A stretch of DNA of 64,000 nt from the NCBI GenBank assembly GCA_963748295.1, contig CAVVIH010000003.1, positions 257,821 to 321,820 of the forward strand, written 5' to 3'. This DNA comes from CAVVIH01 sp963748295 (GTDB lineage Bacteria; Acidobacteriota; Vicinamibacteria; Vicinamibacterales; 2-12-FULL-66-21). Shown here one piece after another: positions 1 to 10,749 of this stretch (position 1 is the stretch's first letter; each line of letters begins with the position of its first letter). Both the position numbers and the translations under genes were made by a program. The notes beneath the pieces are model-generated. The model saw only the letters and a program-made list of their open reading frames with translations. It was not told where the DNA came from and searched no databases.

Positions 1-1668
1 TATCAGTATCCGCTCGTGATTCTCTCGATCGTCTCGGGGATCGTCCTCGTGATCGTCTGCCTGAACATCGCCAACCTGCTGCTATCGCGAGCGTCCACGC
101 GGCGAGGCGACATCGAGTGTCCTGTCTCGCGCTTGGTGCGCCTGGCGTGGCGACTGGCCAGGCAGCAGCTGGTCGAGGCGCTGACGCTCACGGGAGCGCG
201 GTGCCTGCGGGCGGGATGCTGTTTGCCGCGATGGGCCGAGCCGCGCGCTCATCGGCGTTGCTGCCGTTTGCCGAGGGGCTCGCTCTCGGTCGATGCTGCG
301 ACTCGACTGGCGGGTGATTCGGCTTCACCGTCGCCGTCGCCGCGTTCGCCGCCGTGTTGTGTCGGCGACCCTGCCGGCCCTGTACGCGACGCGCGTGCCG
401 CCGATGGAGGCGCTGAGGGATGGAGACCGGACGTGCCTGGCGGTGCGACAGATCCGATCGGCTGCTGGTCCAGCGGGCTCGTGATCGTTCAGATGGCGCT
501 GTCAATTGTGCTCCTTGCGGGCGCTGGCCTGTTCGTCAGGAACGGTGAATCGGCTGGTCAATGTGACCGCTCGGATTCGAGCCGCAGGGTACTGCTCGTG
601 ATCTCGGCGAGCACGGCGCGTTCGGCTGCCGGACCGGCACGACCCCGGCGCAGCTGCACTGGCGTCATGCTCGAGGCGGTGGCGGCGATCCCAGGCGTCG
701 TGCAAGCGGCCGGGATCCGTCTGGACGCCGGCCGGCACAGGTGGCGGGGGACTGCTGACGGACGCCCGCGGACAGGCGTGCCGAGGTCGGACGGCAGGTC
801 GCCTTCAATTTCATAACGCCCGGCTGGTTCGAAACCTACCGGACGCCGCGGTCAAGGCCGGGAGAAGAGTTCGAACCACGTGATGGCTCGAGCGCGCCGC
901 GGGTCGCGCGTCGATCGAACGAGGCGCTTCGCCACAGCCTGTTGACCGAGGGCCAGCCCCTCGGGAGCACGATTCATGCGGGCCCGTGTGGTCGCGCCGG
1001 CTGCACGGTTGTCGGCGTCGTTGCGGACGCGGTGTACGGTCAGTCGCTTCGCGATGCGGCGCCACCGACGGTCTATCTGCCCCTGGCCCAGTCGGCCGGG
1101 CTTGCGCCGCCGGGCGCGCCGTTCCGTATCAGTCATGCGTGACGGCCGACGATCTCGCCGGACTTGATGCCCACACTCGCAGCCAGCCTCCGCGGCGCTC
1201 GAAGGGGGCGTCACGTTCACCTTTCGGCGGTCTCGAGCAGGACCTGAAGGCGTCGGTCGCGCAGGAGCGCCTGCTGGCGATGCTGGCTGGATTCTTCGGC
1301 GCGATCGCGCCTGCTGCTTTCAGGCGTCGGGTTGTATGGCGTGAGTTCGCCAATGGCCACGGCCCGGCGGCGGGCGGAGATCGGCATTCGCCTCGCGCTT
1401 GGCGGGCAGCCGCAGGTCATCGTCCTGCAGGGTATGCTGAAGCGAATCGCGCTGTTCGTCCTGGGCGGCGCCGTCCTCGGGCGTGTTGACCTCGCTGTGG
1501 CTCGTCGCGCTTCGTAGCGCCGTCTGCTGTACGGCCTCGCGCCGCAGGATCCGGCGACACGCTTGTCGCGTCGACGATCGGTCTCATGCTCGTCGTGCCG
1601 TCGCCGGATGGATTCCTGCCTGGCGCGCCACGCGGATCGATCCCGCGCAGGTGCTGCGCGAGGTCTAA
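1..1668 (+). pseudogene. Degraded ADOP/MacB-type ABC permease, 5' partial
   Basis: Remnant of an acidobacterial duplicated orphan permease (FtsX/MacB fold), an inner-membrane protein. Pieces in all three plus frames line up in the family order. They are: a first FtsX segment (CLNIANLLLSRAS near 60-100), the LPALYATRVPPMEALRDGD linker near 370-425, a second membrane segment (VIVQMALSIVLLAGAGLFVR near 480-540), a MacB periplasmic part (VVGVVADAVYGQSLRDA near 1010-1060), a final FtsX segment (GVSSPMATARRRAEIGIRLALG near 1335-1405) and the usual tail IPAWRATRIDPAQVLREV ending at 1668. At least six frame changes separate them. The 5' part lies outside the window. Too many breaks for a few sequencing errors alone; probably a true pseudogene. 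Confidence 0.8.
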
Positions 1669-1685
1669 GACCATTTCCCCCTTGA

Positions 1686-1702
1686 CCGACCAATTTGGTC
1701 GG
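1686..1702. promoter_or_regulatory. Palindromic operator candidate upstream of TonB receptor
   Basis: CCGACCAA-T-TTGGTCGG is a perfect 8-bp inverted repeat with a 1-nt centre. It lies about 77 bp before the signal-peptide start codon at 1779. The GACCGACC/GGTCGGTC style is typical of TetR-family operators. No TetR gene is adjacent, so the regulator is unknown. Confidence 0.45.
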
Positions 1703-1778
1703 AGATACGCTCATGAGCAGAAAGTGAGACTGTTCGCACTTTCACCGTCAGCTGTATCCGCACCGAAAGGGACTTCGC

Positions 1779-4137
1779 ATGCTCGGGGGTTGTCGTCGAC
1801 GTCAGTCGGTATTCATCGGCTATCTACTTGCGCTTCTGTTATTTACGGGTTTATCGCCAGCTGCCGCGTCCGGAGCCTGAGCATCAAGCGGCCTTCCGTT
1901 TCGACATCGGCGCGGGGCCGCTCGACGGCGTGCTCGCCGCGTTCGAACGCGCCACCGGCATGGTCGTGTCACTTGCGCCGGCCCTGCGGGCCACGGCATC
2001 CAGCATCTATTCGCCGGGCGTAGCCGGCACCTACACCCCGGGGCAGGCGCTCGAACGCCTGCTGACGGGAACCGGGCTCGCATTCAGCTTGAGCGGCGCC
2101 AACGTCTACGCCATCGACGTCCGACCGGTATCGGAAAGCGTTGAAGTACATGCCAGCGCCTCCGATGCCGGGCCTTCCATGACCGCCACCAAAACGCTCA
2201 CGCCGCTGCGCGACGTGCCTCAGTCGGTCACCGTGATCACGCGCGGCATGATCGCCGAGCAGAGCATGCAGAGCATGGCCGATGTCGTGCGGTACGTTCC
2301 CGGCGTCGGCATGGCGCAAGGCGAGGGGAACCGGGATACGCCGGTCCTCCGCGGCAACAGCACGACGGCAGACTTCTTCGTCGACGGCGTCCGCGACGAC
2401 GTCCAGTATTTCCGCGATCTCTACAACGTCGAGCGCGTGGAAGCGCTGAAGGGACCGAACGCGATGATCTTCGGACGCGGCGGCGCCGGCGGCGTCATCA
2501 ATCGCGCCACCCGCCAGGCGGACTGGAATACGGCGCACGAGGTCGTCCTGCAAACCGGTTCGCACGCCAATCGCCGCGTGTCGTTGGATCTGGATCGTCC
2601 GCTCGGCACTGCCGTTGCCGCGCGGGTGACCGGCATGTACGAGAACTCGGATTCGTACCGCGGCGGCGTCGGCCTCGAGCGCTACGGTTTCAATCCAACG
2701 TTCGCGTTCAGCCTGGGCAGCGCGACGACGCTCCGGCTTGGCTATGAACATTTCCGCGACGATCGCACCGCCGATCGCGGGATTCCGTCGTTTGGCGATC
2801 GTCCGGTCGAAACCGCCGCATCGACCTTCTTCGGCGATCCGAATCAGAGCAATGCTTTCGTCACCGTCAATGCCTTCACCGCTGCCGTCGACCACAAATT
2901 CGACGGTCCGCTGCTGCTGCGCAACCGCACGTCGTTCGCGGATTACGACAAGTTCTACCAGAACGTCTATCCGGGGAGCGCCGTCAGCCCGGACGGGGCG
3001 ACGGTGGCGCTGGCCGCCTACAACAATGCGACCGATCGCCGGAACTTCTTCAACCAGACGGATCTGAACGTGAACGCCTTGACCGGCCGCATCCGGCACG
3101 TCTTCCTGGCCGGCGCCGAATTCGGCCGGCAGGACACGGACAATCTGCGGAATACCGGCTACTTCACGTCGATCGGTCCGAACGTCACGGCCTTCACGGT
3201 GCCGGTCAGCGCGCCGACGGTCTCGGTGCCGTTGACGTTCCGGGCGAGCCCGACCGATGCCGATAATCACGGCATTGCCACACTCGCGGCGGTATACGGG
3301 CAGGACCAGGTGGAACTGACGCGCCACGTCCAGGCCGTCGTCGGCCTGCGGTTCGATCGCTTCGAGGTGGACTTCCACAACAATCGCACCGGCGCCGATT
3401 TCGCGAGCACCGACAATCTGCTGTCTCCGCGCGTCGGCGTCATCGTCAAGCCGCGCGATCCGATTTCGATCTACACGAGCTACAGCCTCACGTACGCGCC
3501 GCGTGCCGGCGAACAGCTGTCATCCTTGTCGCTGACCAACCAGTCGCTCGAACCGGAGAAGTTCACCAACTACGAGGTCGGCGCCAAGTGGGATATCCGC
3601 CCGTCGTTGTCGTTCACCGCTGCGGTCTACCGTCTCGACCGCAACAACGTCGTCATTCCCGATCCCACCGACGCGACGCGTTCGATTCTCGTGGACGGGC
3701 AGCGGACGAATGGCGTGGAGGTCGGCCTGAGCGGCCGGATCACGCGGTCGTGGAGCGCGGTCGGCGGGTATGCCTACCAGGACGGCCGTATTACGACGAC
3801 GCTGTCGGCGAGCGCGCGGGAGGGCGCGCGGCTGGCGCAGGTGCCGCGCCATTCGTTCTCGCTCTGGAATCGTTACGACGTTACGCCGCGCTGGGGTCTT
3901 GGCGCCGGCATCGTCCATACCGGCGATGTGTTCACGTCAACCGACAACACCGTGATGCTGCCGGCCTTCACGCGTGTGGACGGCGCCGTGTTCGTCAACC
4001 TCACGAGAACGCTGTCGGCGCAAATCAATCTGGAGAATCTGCTGGACGAGGACTATTACGCGTTCTCGCACAACAACAACAACATCACGCCAGGGTCGCC
4101 TCGCGCGTTCCGGGTGGCGCTCGTCACGCGATTCTAG
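1779..4137 (+). CDS. TonB-dependent siderophore receptor with STN domain (N-terminal frameshift)
   Basis: Outer-membrane receptor for ferric siderophore uptake. The uninterrupted frame from 1828 gives 769 aa. It has a secretin/TonB short N-terminal (STN) domain at about residues 20-75, typical of transducing receptors. The plug domain follows at about 115-230 (DVPQSVTVITRGMIAEQ, RGNSTTADFFVDGVRDD, VEALKGPNAMIFGRGGAGG). A 22-strand-type barrel ends in the canonical terminal Phe (VALVTRF). A good signal peptide, MLGGCRRRQSVFIGYLLALL and on to SPAAASGA, starts at 1779 in a different frame and stops at about 1878. One extra base near 1860-1880 therefore separates the leader from the mature protein. 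No FecI/FecR pair is nearby despite the STN domain. Confidence 0.88.
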
Positions 4138-4165
4138 AGGGGCTCTGACCCCCGCGTTGCTCCTC

Positions 4166-4606
4166 CTACGCCGCGACGCAGACCCGGGAGCTTTCCCAGA
4201 GAACCGATTCCTGTTCGAACGCCTTGCGGTACGCCTGGATGACCGCCTGCACCGACTGCCGCGCCGCTGCGCTGTCGGCGTGCACCAGCAGCAGCACCTT
4301 CGACTGCTCGTGATCGATGATGCCGGCCGGGTTCAGCCACTGACCCTCGGCCTGCCAGACGGTGAGGCCGTCGGGAAAACGCTTGGTCACTTCATCGCGG
4401 AGGAAGATCTGCCACTCCAGCTCGCTGATCGAGCCTTTCGGCCGCGACAGCCCGAAGTACAGCGTCGTGCGGATCTGCGGAGCGGACGAGGCGCATTCCA
4501 TCGTCACGCTGAATCCCTGGGCTCCGACCGGCGTCTGCCATTTCCCGCCCGCGACGAAACCGGCGCTGAACATCACCGCGAAAGACACGGCTACCAGTGC
4601 TCGCAT
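4166..4606 (-). CDS. DUF3574 domain secreted protein
   Basis: 146 aa, intact. The N terminus (MRALVAVSFAVMFSAGFVAG) looks like a signal peptide. The rest matches the DUF3574 pattern: TLYFGLSRPKGSISELEWQ, a DEVTKRFPDGLTV block, a Q-GQW segment, SKVLLLVH and the tail QESVLWESSRVCVA. A GAGGAGG ribosome-binding site lies eight bases before the ATG. The gene converges with the TonB receptor, stop to stop 28 bp apart. Function is unknown for the family. Confidence 0.85.
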   Translation of the reverse strand: MRALVAVSFAVMFSAGFVAGGKWQTPVGAQGFSVTMECASSAPQIRTTLYFGLSRPKGSISELEWQIFLRDEVTKRFPDGLTVWQAEGQWLNPAGIIDHEQSKVLLLVHADSAAARQSVQAVIQAYRKAFEQESVLWESSRVCVAA

Positions 4607-4655
4607 CGAACGATCCTCCTCAATGTGACGTGATGCGCGATATTGTAGCGGGTTA

Positions 4656-5563
4656 GTGGGACCAAAGCTTGAGAAACTCGACTACGTCGACCGCGTCAAC
4701 CGCGCGATCGACTACGTCACCGAGAACCTTGCCCAGCCCATAAGGCTCGAAGACGTCGCCCGCGCCGCCTGTTTCTCGTCGTACCACTTCCACCGGATTT
4801 TTCGCGGCCTGATGGGCGAAACACTGGGGGACTTCATCAAGCGCGTCCGCCTCGAGCGCTCGGTGTATCTGCTGTCGCATCGGAAGGGAACAACGCTCAC
4901 GGAGATCGCCTTCGCGTGCGGATTCTCCTCGAGCTCCGACTTCTCGCGTTCGTTTCGCGCTCATTACGGCGTGCCGCCGCGCCGATTCGACGTCGAGCGG
5001 TTCCGCCGTGAGCGCAGGGATGAGATGCAGGCAGCGCTGTCAGTCGACCAGCGCCACAGGCTCGAACGCCTGCCGGAAGGGCCACAATCCGGACGGCTTC
5101 GTCGTCACCGTGCGCCATCTGCCGGCGCGGCGTGTGGCGTACATCCGCGTGCATCGTCCTTACGAGGGCGATCGCGTCCCGCAAGCCATCGCCCGACTCG
5201 TCGCGTGGGCCGAGGCGCGCGGCCTCGCCGACGGCCAGTGGCTGGGATATCAGTGGGACGATCCGGAAATCGTGCCTCTCGAAAAGTGTCGGTACGACGT
5301 GGGCCTCGAGGTTCCGGACGCGGTACCGCGCCGGCGAGGACGTGAGCATCACCACATTCGATGCGACACTTATCGCAGAGATCGACATCAAGGGCTCGAT
5401 CGACGTCGAGCTGCGGGCGCTATACTGGTTCTATCTGGCGTGGCTGCCGACCAGCGGGTATGCACCCGCGCATCAGCCGATGTTCGAAGCCTGGAACGGC
5501 CGGCCCTTCGCGCACGGCATGGAGCACTTCGAGCTTCGCGCCCAGCTCCCGATTGTGACGTGA
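4656..5563 (+). pseudogene. AraC-family regulator with GyrI-like effector domain, frameshifted
   Basis: Starts at GTG 4656. Two AraC helix-turn-helix motifs fill residues about 5-105 (IRLEDVARAACFSSYHFHRI; LTEIAFACGFSSSSDFSRSF). After a frame change near 5065 a GyrI-like small-molecule-binding domain follows (FVVTVRHLPARRVAYIRVHR, QWLGYQWDDPEIVPLEKCRY). After another change near 5325 comes the domain's end (FDATLIAEIDIKGSID, ALYWFYLAWLPTSGYAP). This is the MarA/Rob-like architecture of multidrug or stress regulators. All parts are present, so two single-base indels restore a protein of about 300 aa. It converges on the truncated end of the ADOP gene, about 10 bp away. Confidence 0.8.
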
Positions 5564-5574
5564 GAAGGTGTGCT

Positions 5575-7901
5575 TATATGCCGAATCGTCGGTCGGTTTC
5601 GCTCGCGTTTCCTGACGGACCGCGGCCGCAAGCGCCAGCGGCTCTGCCCGGGTCCGCACGAGCAGATCCACGCGCCCGTTCGGCGCGGGCACGTATGGTC
5701 CGAAATACTCGGGAACGGTCCGTCGCTCGAGTCCCTGGCGGTGCATGTCGCCAACGACCTCGACGATCTCGAACCAGTAGGTCTTGTTCGTCGGATCGAT
5801 ACAGAAGCGCTTGCCGATCGGATCCTCGCCGGGAAAGAACCGGCTGACGAACTGGTCGTTCACCACGACAGGCTCGGGAACGGCGCGCCGCTCCTTCTCG
5901 GCGAGTGACAGCTGGGTCGTGACCGGGGACCAGAGCGCCCGGATCTTCTGCATCGAATCGGCGGGGGTCGGGAATCGCCCCCGGCGCAGCGGCACCCGCA
6001 TGGCCGCGAAGAACCCGGGCGCTGACCGACCCTTCGTTCAACTCGGCGGTCAGCTCGGCTGGCGGCGCGCGAGGGAATCGTGATCGATTCGTTCGCGGCG
6101 CCGGCGATGAACAGGTCATCGACAGCGGCTGCGGCCTCGACGCCAGCTATCTTTCTGGCACCCGCGCTATCGAGCTCGTGCATCCGCTCCGTGCGTGCCT
6201 GCGCGCGCGCCGGCGCGATGACGGAGGTCTGCCTGCGCTCCTCCGCGGTCGGAGGCGGGTCGGATGGGAACTCGAGCCGCATGGTGAGCACACCGCGCGG
6301 ATCGAAGCCGGGATCGATCGACAACAGCCGGTCGAGGCTTCTGAGCAGGAGCACTGCGCCGGCCAGCAGCACGATTGCCAGCGCGCACTCCACCAGCACC
6401 ATCACACCGCGGCCCTTCCGCACGCGAGCGGATTCGGCGCCCCGCCCACCCTCCTTCAGCACCTCGTCCGCCCTGGCGGCGGACAGCCGAAGTGCTGGCG
6501 CCGTGCCGAAGACGACCGCCGCGGCCACTGATGCGGCCGTGGTGACCAACAGCACGCGCAGGTCGAGAGAGAGCTCGTCGATGCGCGGGACGAACGCCGC
6601 GGCGGCGGTACTGATACCCGCGTTCCCTTGCGGCGCCTGGACGGCCGCGCAGCTCGAGCTTCAAAACGAGGCCGCCCCGACAATTACAAGGCGTTGTCGG
6701 TCCCGCCGAGGCCGGCGCACGACGAACTCGTGTGACGCTCGCGCCCTGGGCGAGCAGCAGATTGGCGACGTTGCGCACGCGACGAGCAGGACGAGCGCGG
6801 TCGCGGCCGCAGGAGCCGCCGCGCCGATTGCAGATGGGCGCGCAATTGAGTCGAGGATCGGCGTGACAGTGGTGTTGAAGCCCGGAAAGTCCGGAGCGGT
6901 GGTCGGGAACGTCGTCATCGAACTCGTGGCCGATGCGGTTCATGTCCTCACGTGCCGTACGACCGACACCCCCGGCGCGAGTCGCGCGATCGCCGTCCAG
7001 CGGCGTGCCCACTGCGGAAACCGCTCGTCGCTCTCACGCGCGAACCGCCAATATGTCGTCGCCGGCGTCCACATGTCCGTCTGCTTGTCGGGGAAGTAGA
7101 AGCCGACTGGCATCACGCCGACGATCGTGACCGTCCCGAGACCTCCCTTGGATGCGTCGTCGATCGTCAGGCCTCTGCCGATCACGTCCGCCGCTCCGGC
7201 GAACTGACGCTGCCAGAACGAGTAGCTGATGACGATGACCGGCGCGCGCGCGGAAATGTCGGCGCTCGAGATCGCGCGTCCAGCAGGGGCGGGACGCGAA
7301 GAAAGTCGAAGAGGTTGCCGGACACCAGCGCGCTTCGCGCGCGACCGCGCCTGGCGGGGTTGTTCGTCATCGCCGCGACGCGCTGGGTCGTGTAGAACGC
7401 CACGTCGTCGAGCGTGCGATTCCTGGCTGCCCAGTCGGTGATCGTACGGTAGGCGGTCGGTTCTCGATGCAGCCCCCGGCGCACGTCGTCGGTCCATATC
7501 AGCACGAGGCGAGGCGCGTCGTGATAGGGGAGTGGACGAAGCATCACCGCATTGACCACGCTGAACATCACCGTGTTGGCGCCCGTGCCGAGCGCCAGCG
7601 TCAGCATGACGATCGCTGCGAAACCGGGATTGCGGCGGATTGCGCGCAAGGCGTATCGAACATCGCGCCACACGGTTTCGACGTGCGCTTCCCATCCTCC
7701 CGAACGCACACGTTCCTTCGTCGACTCGATGCCGCCCATCTCCAACCGCGCGGCGCGCGCCGCCGCCTCGGGCGTCATGCCGGCGCGCACATGCGCCTCC
7801 GTCGCCAGGTTGAGGTAGTGCTGCACCTCGTCATCGAGCTCGCGCTCGACCGTTCCCCGACGAAACAACGCCCGCAGGCCGTCACCAATCGTGCGCAACA
7901 T
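5575..7901 (-). pseudogene. ADOP/MacB-type ABC permease, frameshifted and 3' truncated
   Basis: Starts at ATG 7901 with the ADOP N-terminal module (FRRGTVERELDDEVQHYLNL, MTPEAAARAARLEMGG) and the first FtsX membrane region (DVRYALRAIRRNPGFAAIV). Later frames carry the MacB periplasmic domain, a middle FtsX region with APALRLSAARADEVLKEGG, and a second MacB domain (PEPVVVNDQFVSRFFPGEDPIGKRF). It ends just after a DLLVRTR segment. The last FtsX region of roughly 170 residues is absent: reading runs straight into the 3' end of the convergent AraC gene. At least four frameshifts. Its PadR gene lies immediately upstream at 7930-8256. Confidence 0.85.
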
Positions 7902-7929
7902 GGCGTTTCTCCGTCTGTCTCCGCTCTGG

Positions 7930-8256
7930 TTACGCGTCGAGCAGCCGTGCGATCGCGGCGGCACGGCGGTTCCAGTCCGTTGCCTCGGCCTCCAGGCGCT
8001 TCCGCCCCTTGCGCGTCAGGCTGTAGTACTTGGCGCGGCGGTTGTTCTCGCTGGCACTCCATTCGCCGCTGATCAGTTCCTGCCGCTCCATCCGCTTGAA
8101 GGCGAGCAGCAGCGATCCTGGATTGACGCGGAAGACGCCCTGGCTGATCTGCTCGATCCGCTGGGTGACGCCGAAGCCGTGCATCGGCTCCAGGCTGAGA
8201 CTCTTGAGGATCAGCATGTCGAGCGTGCCCTGGATGACGTCGGTCGAGTCGGACAT
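7930..8256 (-). CDS. PadR-family transcriptional regulator
   Basis: About 108 aa winged-helix protein. Features are VIQGTLDMLILKSLSLEPMH at the N terminus, a GSLLLAFKRMERQELIS recognition helix and wing, then NNRRAKYYSLTRKGRKRLEAE, which is the signature of PadR proteins paired with ADOP permeases. ATG 8256 is chosen because GGAG lies five bases upstream; GTG 8271 is an alternative. It sits 28 bp before the permease start, same strand. Two palindromes just upstream (8278-8294 and 8322-8340) suggest autorepression. Confidence 0.88.
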   Translation of the reverse strand: MSDSTDVIQGTLDMLILKSLSLEPMHGFGVTQRIEQISQGVFRVNPGSLLLAFKRMERQELISGEWSASENNRRAKYYSLTRKGRKRLEAEATDWNRRAAAIARLLDA

Positions 8257-8277
8257 GGGGGACTCCGGCACCTGCTC

Positions 8278-8340
8278 CTCTTGGACACCAAGAGAGCGGC
8301 TGGGGCATGATGCGCGCGTGTCCTCTTGGATGTCAAGAGG
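8278..8340. promoter_or_regulatory. Two palindromic PadR operator candidates
   Basis: CTCTTGG-ACA-CCAAGAG at 8278-8294 and CCTCTTG-GATGT-CAAGAGG at 8322-8340 are perfect 7-bp inverted repeats, 45 bp centre to centre, just upstream of the PadR gene. They share 14 of 17 core positions. A related pair precedes the PadR gene at 24794. Confidence 0.55.
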
Positions 8341-8472
8341 AAGAAGCAGAGCGTGCCTCTACGGGGCGGACGAGTAGCGGGCGCGCTGCCACTTCGGCTC
8401 GTAGTTCAGCTTGAGCCGCGACCCGCGGGGTGGTTCGACAACGACGTGGAAGGCTTCGGGGTCGGGGGAAGC

Positions 8473-10731
8473 TTAGGCCAGCAGATTCTCGATCTTGACC
8501 GGAAGTTCGCGCACGCGAACGCCGGTTGCGTGGTGGACCGCCGCGGTGATCGCGGCGGCGATGCCGGCCAGGCCGATTTCGCCGATGCCGCGCGCGCCGA
8601 GCTCGTTGATCTCCTTATCCGGGAAGTCGAGAAAATGCACGTCGATCGGCGGCGCGTCGGCGTTGACCGCCATCACGTAGTCGGCCAGGTTGCTGTTGAT
8701 CGGCGCCCCGTTCTGCGGGTCGTAGGACGTGTGCTCCAACAGCGCCATGCCGATGCCCATCACGACCGCGCCCTCGATCTGGTTGCGGCCGGCCAGCGGA
8801 TTGAGAATGCGCCCCGCGTCGATGACCGTCACCACCCGGCTGACGCGCAGCCGCGCGATTTCCGGCTGCCAGGTGACCTCGACGAAGTGACAGCCGAACG
8901 AGTGCGTCGAGAACTTCGGTTTTGGATTGCCGAACGTCGATTCGGACTCGCCGCTGCCGCTGACCAGGCGCAAGTTCGCGCGCCGGAGCACATCGGCGAA
9001 GGGGACTCCCTTCGCGGCGCCGTCAGCCTTCACGAAAACCCGGCCGCCCTCGAACGCCAGATCGTCGGGCTTGCGGTTCTCGAACGGTGAACCGGGCGTC
9101 GTCATTGCGACGGTCATCAGCGATGCGATCGCGCCATCGGCGGCTTTGAAAACCGCAGGGACGACGGACCCGGTCACCATCGAACCGCCGGAGAGCGGTC
9201 CGGCCGGCAGAGACGTGTCGCCCAACGCGACTTCGACCTTGTCGAGCGGCACGCCGGTCCGTTGCGAGGCAAGCTGGGCGAGGATCGTGTACGTGCCGGT
9301 GCCGATGTCCTGCGTGGCACACGCAACCCGAGCCGTGCCGTCGTCGCGGAGCTGGACGCTCGCCGCGGCGGGGAATCGTGCGGCGATCCACGAGCACCCG
9401 GCCATTCCCCAGCCCAGGGTCAGGCCGTCGCGCTTCATCGAGCCGACCGCGGGCGTGCGCCTGGACCAGCCGAACTTCTCCGCGCCAAGTTCAAAGCACT
9501 CGAGCAAGTGGCGCGACGAGAACGGAACCCCCAGGCCTTCGTCGAGTTTCGGCTCGTTGAGCACGCGGAGTTTGACCGGATCGATCTTCAGTTGATCGGC
9601 CAGCTCGTTCATCGCCGACTCGGTCGCATAGAGCCCGGGCACCGCGCCGGGCCCGCGCATGTCGGCTCCCGAGCCGATATTCCGCTTCGCGCGGCCAAAG
9701 GTCACGCGGAGATTGGGCACGCTGTATTGAAACGGCGTCGTTTCGCCACAGTCTTCGTGGTGAGCATCGAGCATCGACCGCTGATAGAGGTAATCGTGCT
9801 GGAGCGAGACGAGTTTGCCATCGGGTGTGGCGCCTATCCGCACCCGCTGCTGGGTGCGCGGGCGATGCCCGACCGACTGGAACATCATCTTGCGGCTGAC
9901 CACGAGTTTGACCGGCTTTCCGAGCTGCCGCGCCGCGGCGGCGGCGAGCGGGCATTGCGTCCATGGAAACAGCTTGCTCCCGAAACCCGAGCCGACAAAC
10001 TTCGAGATGACGCGGACGTTCTCCGTCGGCAAGCCGAACATCTGTGCGAGCACGCTCTGAAGGTTGACGACTCCCTGCGACGAATCGTAGAGCGTGAGCG
10101 TCGAGCCCTCCCAGATCGCGGTCGTCGCGTGCAACTCGATCGGGTTGTGGGTCTCGGACGGGGTGACATACGTGTGGTCCAGCTTGACCGGCGCGCCTGC
10201 AAACGCGGCGTTCGCGTCGCCACGCTGGCTGTCCACCCGCTGGCGCACGCCAAAAGTGGTGACAACGGTGTCGGGATCGTCGTCCGGTTTGAGCTCGGTC
10301 TCGACGTTTGGCTTGTCCTTCGAATACGTCGCGCGCACCGCATCGGCGGCAGCCTTGGCCGTCTCGAACGTGTCCGCCACCGCGAGCGCGATGTATTGAC
10401 CGTAATAGCGAACGACATCGTCCTCGAACGGCGGACGCCGCTCTTCACAGATGCCTTCGAACCCCTGTCCGACGGTCGAGCGGAAGACCCTGCCGATGTT
10501 GCCGCGATGAAGAATCGCGCGCACGCCGGGCATCTTCTCGGCCGCGGCCGTGTCGAGGGTGATCACCTTGCCGTTGGCGATCGTCGCCTCGACTGGAACG
10601 GCATACAGCATCCCGGGAAAGTGGAAGTCGGAGGTGTACTGCGCCCTTCCGGTCACCTTCTGCGGGCCGTCCACGCGCGGCGTGTCGCGGCCGATCGGTG
10701 GCATCGTCGGGGTTTCCTGTGTGGTTGGCAT
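8473..10731 (-). CDS. paoC: Molybdopterin-binding subunit of aldehyde oxidoreductase (PaoC-like)
   Basis: 752 aa, intact. This is the large catalytic subunit of the xanthine dehydrogenase/aldehyde oxidase family, binding the Mo-molybdopterin cofactor and the aldehyde. An aldehyde oxidase/xanthine dehydrogenase a/b-hammerhead domain (RVDGPQKVTGRAQYTSDF) starts near residue 15. It is followed by cofactor-binding stretches (GSGFGSKLFPWTQ, DMRGPGAVPGLYATES, CATQDIGTGTYTILAQLAS). Near the C terminus, GARGIGEIGLAG carries the catalytic Glu at about residue 718. It lacks its own signal peptide, as expected for PaoC carried by a Tat-tagged partner. Last gene of a three-gene operon, 18 bp after the FAD subunit. 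The assignment to Pao rather than another xanthine dehydrogenase rests on the whole operon. Confidence 0.88.
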   Translation of the reverse strand: MPTTQETPTMPPIGRDTPRVDGPQKVTGRAQYTSDFHFPGMLYAVPVEATIANGKVITLDTAAAEKMPGVRAILHRGNIGRVFRSTVGQGFEGICEERRPPFEDDVVRYYGQYIALAVADTFETAKAAADAVRATYSKDKPNVETELKPDDDPDTVVTTFGVRQRVDSQRGDANAAFAGAPVKLDHTYVTPSETHNPIELHATTAIWEGSTLTLYDSSQGVVNLQSVLAQMFGLPTENVRVISKFVGSGFGSKLFPWTQCPLAAAAARQLGKPVKLVVSRKMMFQSVGHRPRTQQRVRIGATPDGKLVSLQHDYLYQRSMLDAHHEDCGETTPFQYSVPNLRVTFGRAKRNIGSGADMRGPGAVPGLYATESAMNELADQLKIDPVKLRVLNEPKLDEGLGVPFSSRHLLECFELGAEKFGWSRRTPAVGSMKRDGLTLGWGMAGCSWIAARFPAAASVQLRDDGTARVACATQDIGTGTYTILAQLASQRTGVPLDKVEVALGDTSLPAGPLSGGSMVTGSVVPAVFKAADGAIASLMTVAMTTPGSPFENRKPDDLAFEGGRVFVKADGAAKGVPFADVLRRANLRLVSGSGESESTFGNPKPKFSTHSFGCHFVEVTWQPEIARLRVSRVVTVIDAGRILNPLAGRNQIEGAVVMGIGMALLEHTSYDPQNGAPINSNLADYVMAVNADAPPIDVHFLDFPDKEINELGARGIGEIGLAGIAAAITAAVHHATGVRVRELPVKIENLLA

Positions 10732-10749
10732 GGTCGGTCCTTCAGCGAA

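Noticed and set aside
1969..3378. 469-aa minus-strand open frame
   Set aside because: Antisense to the TonB receptor; no recognisable motif.
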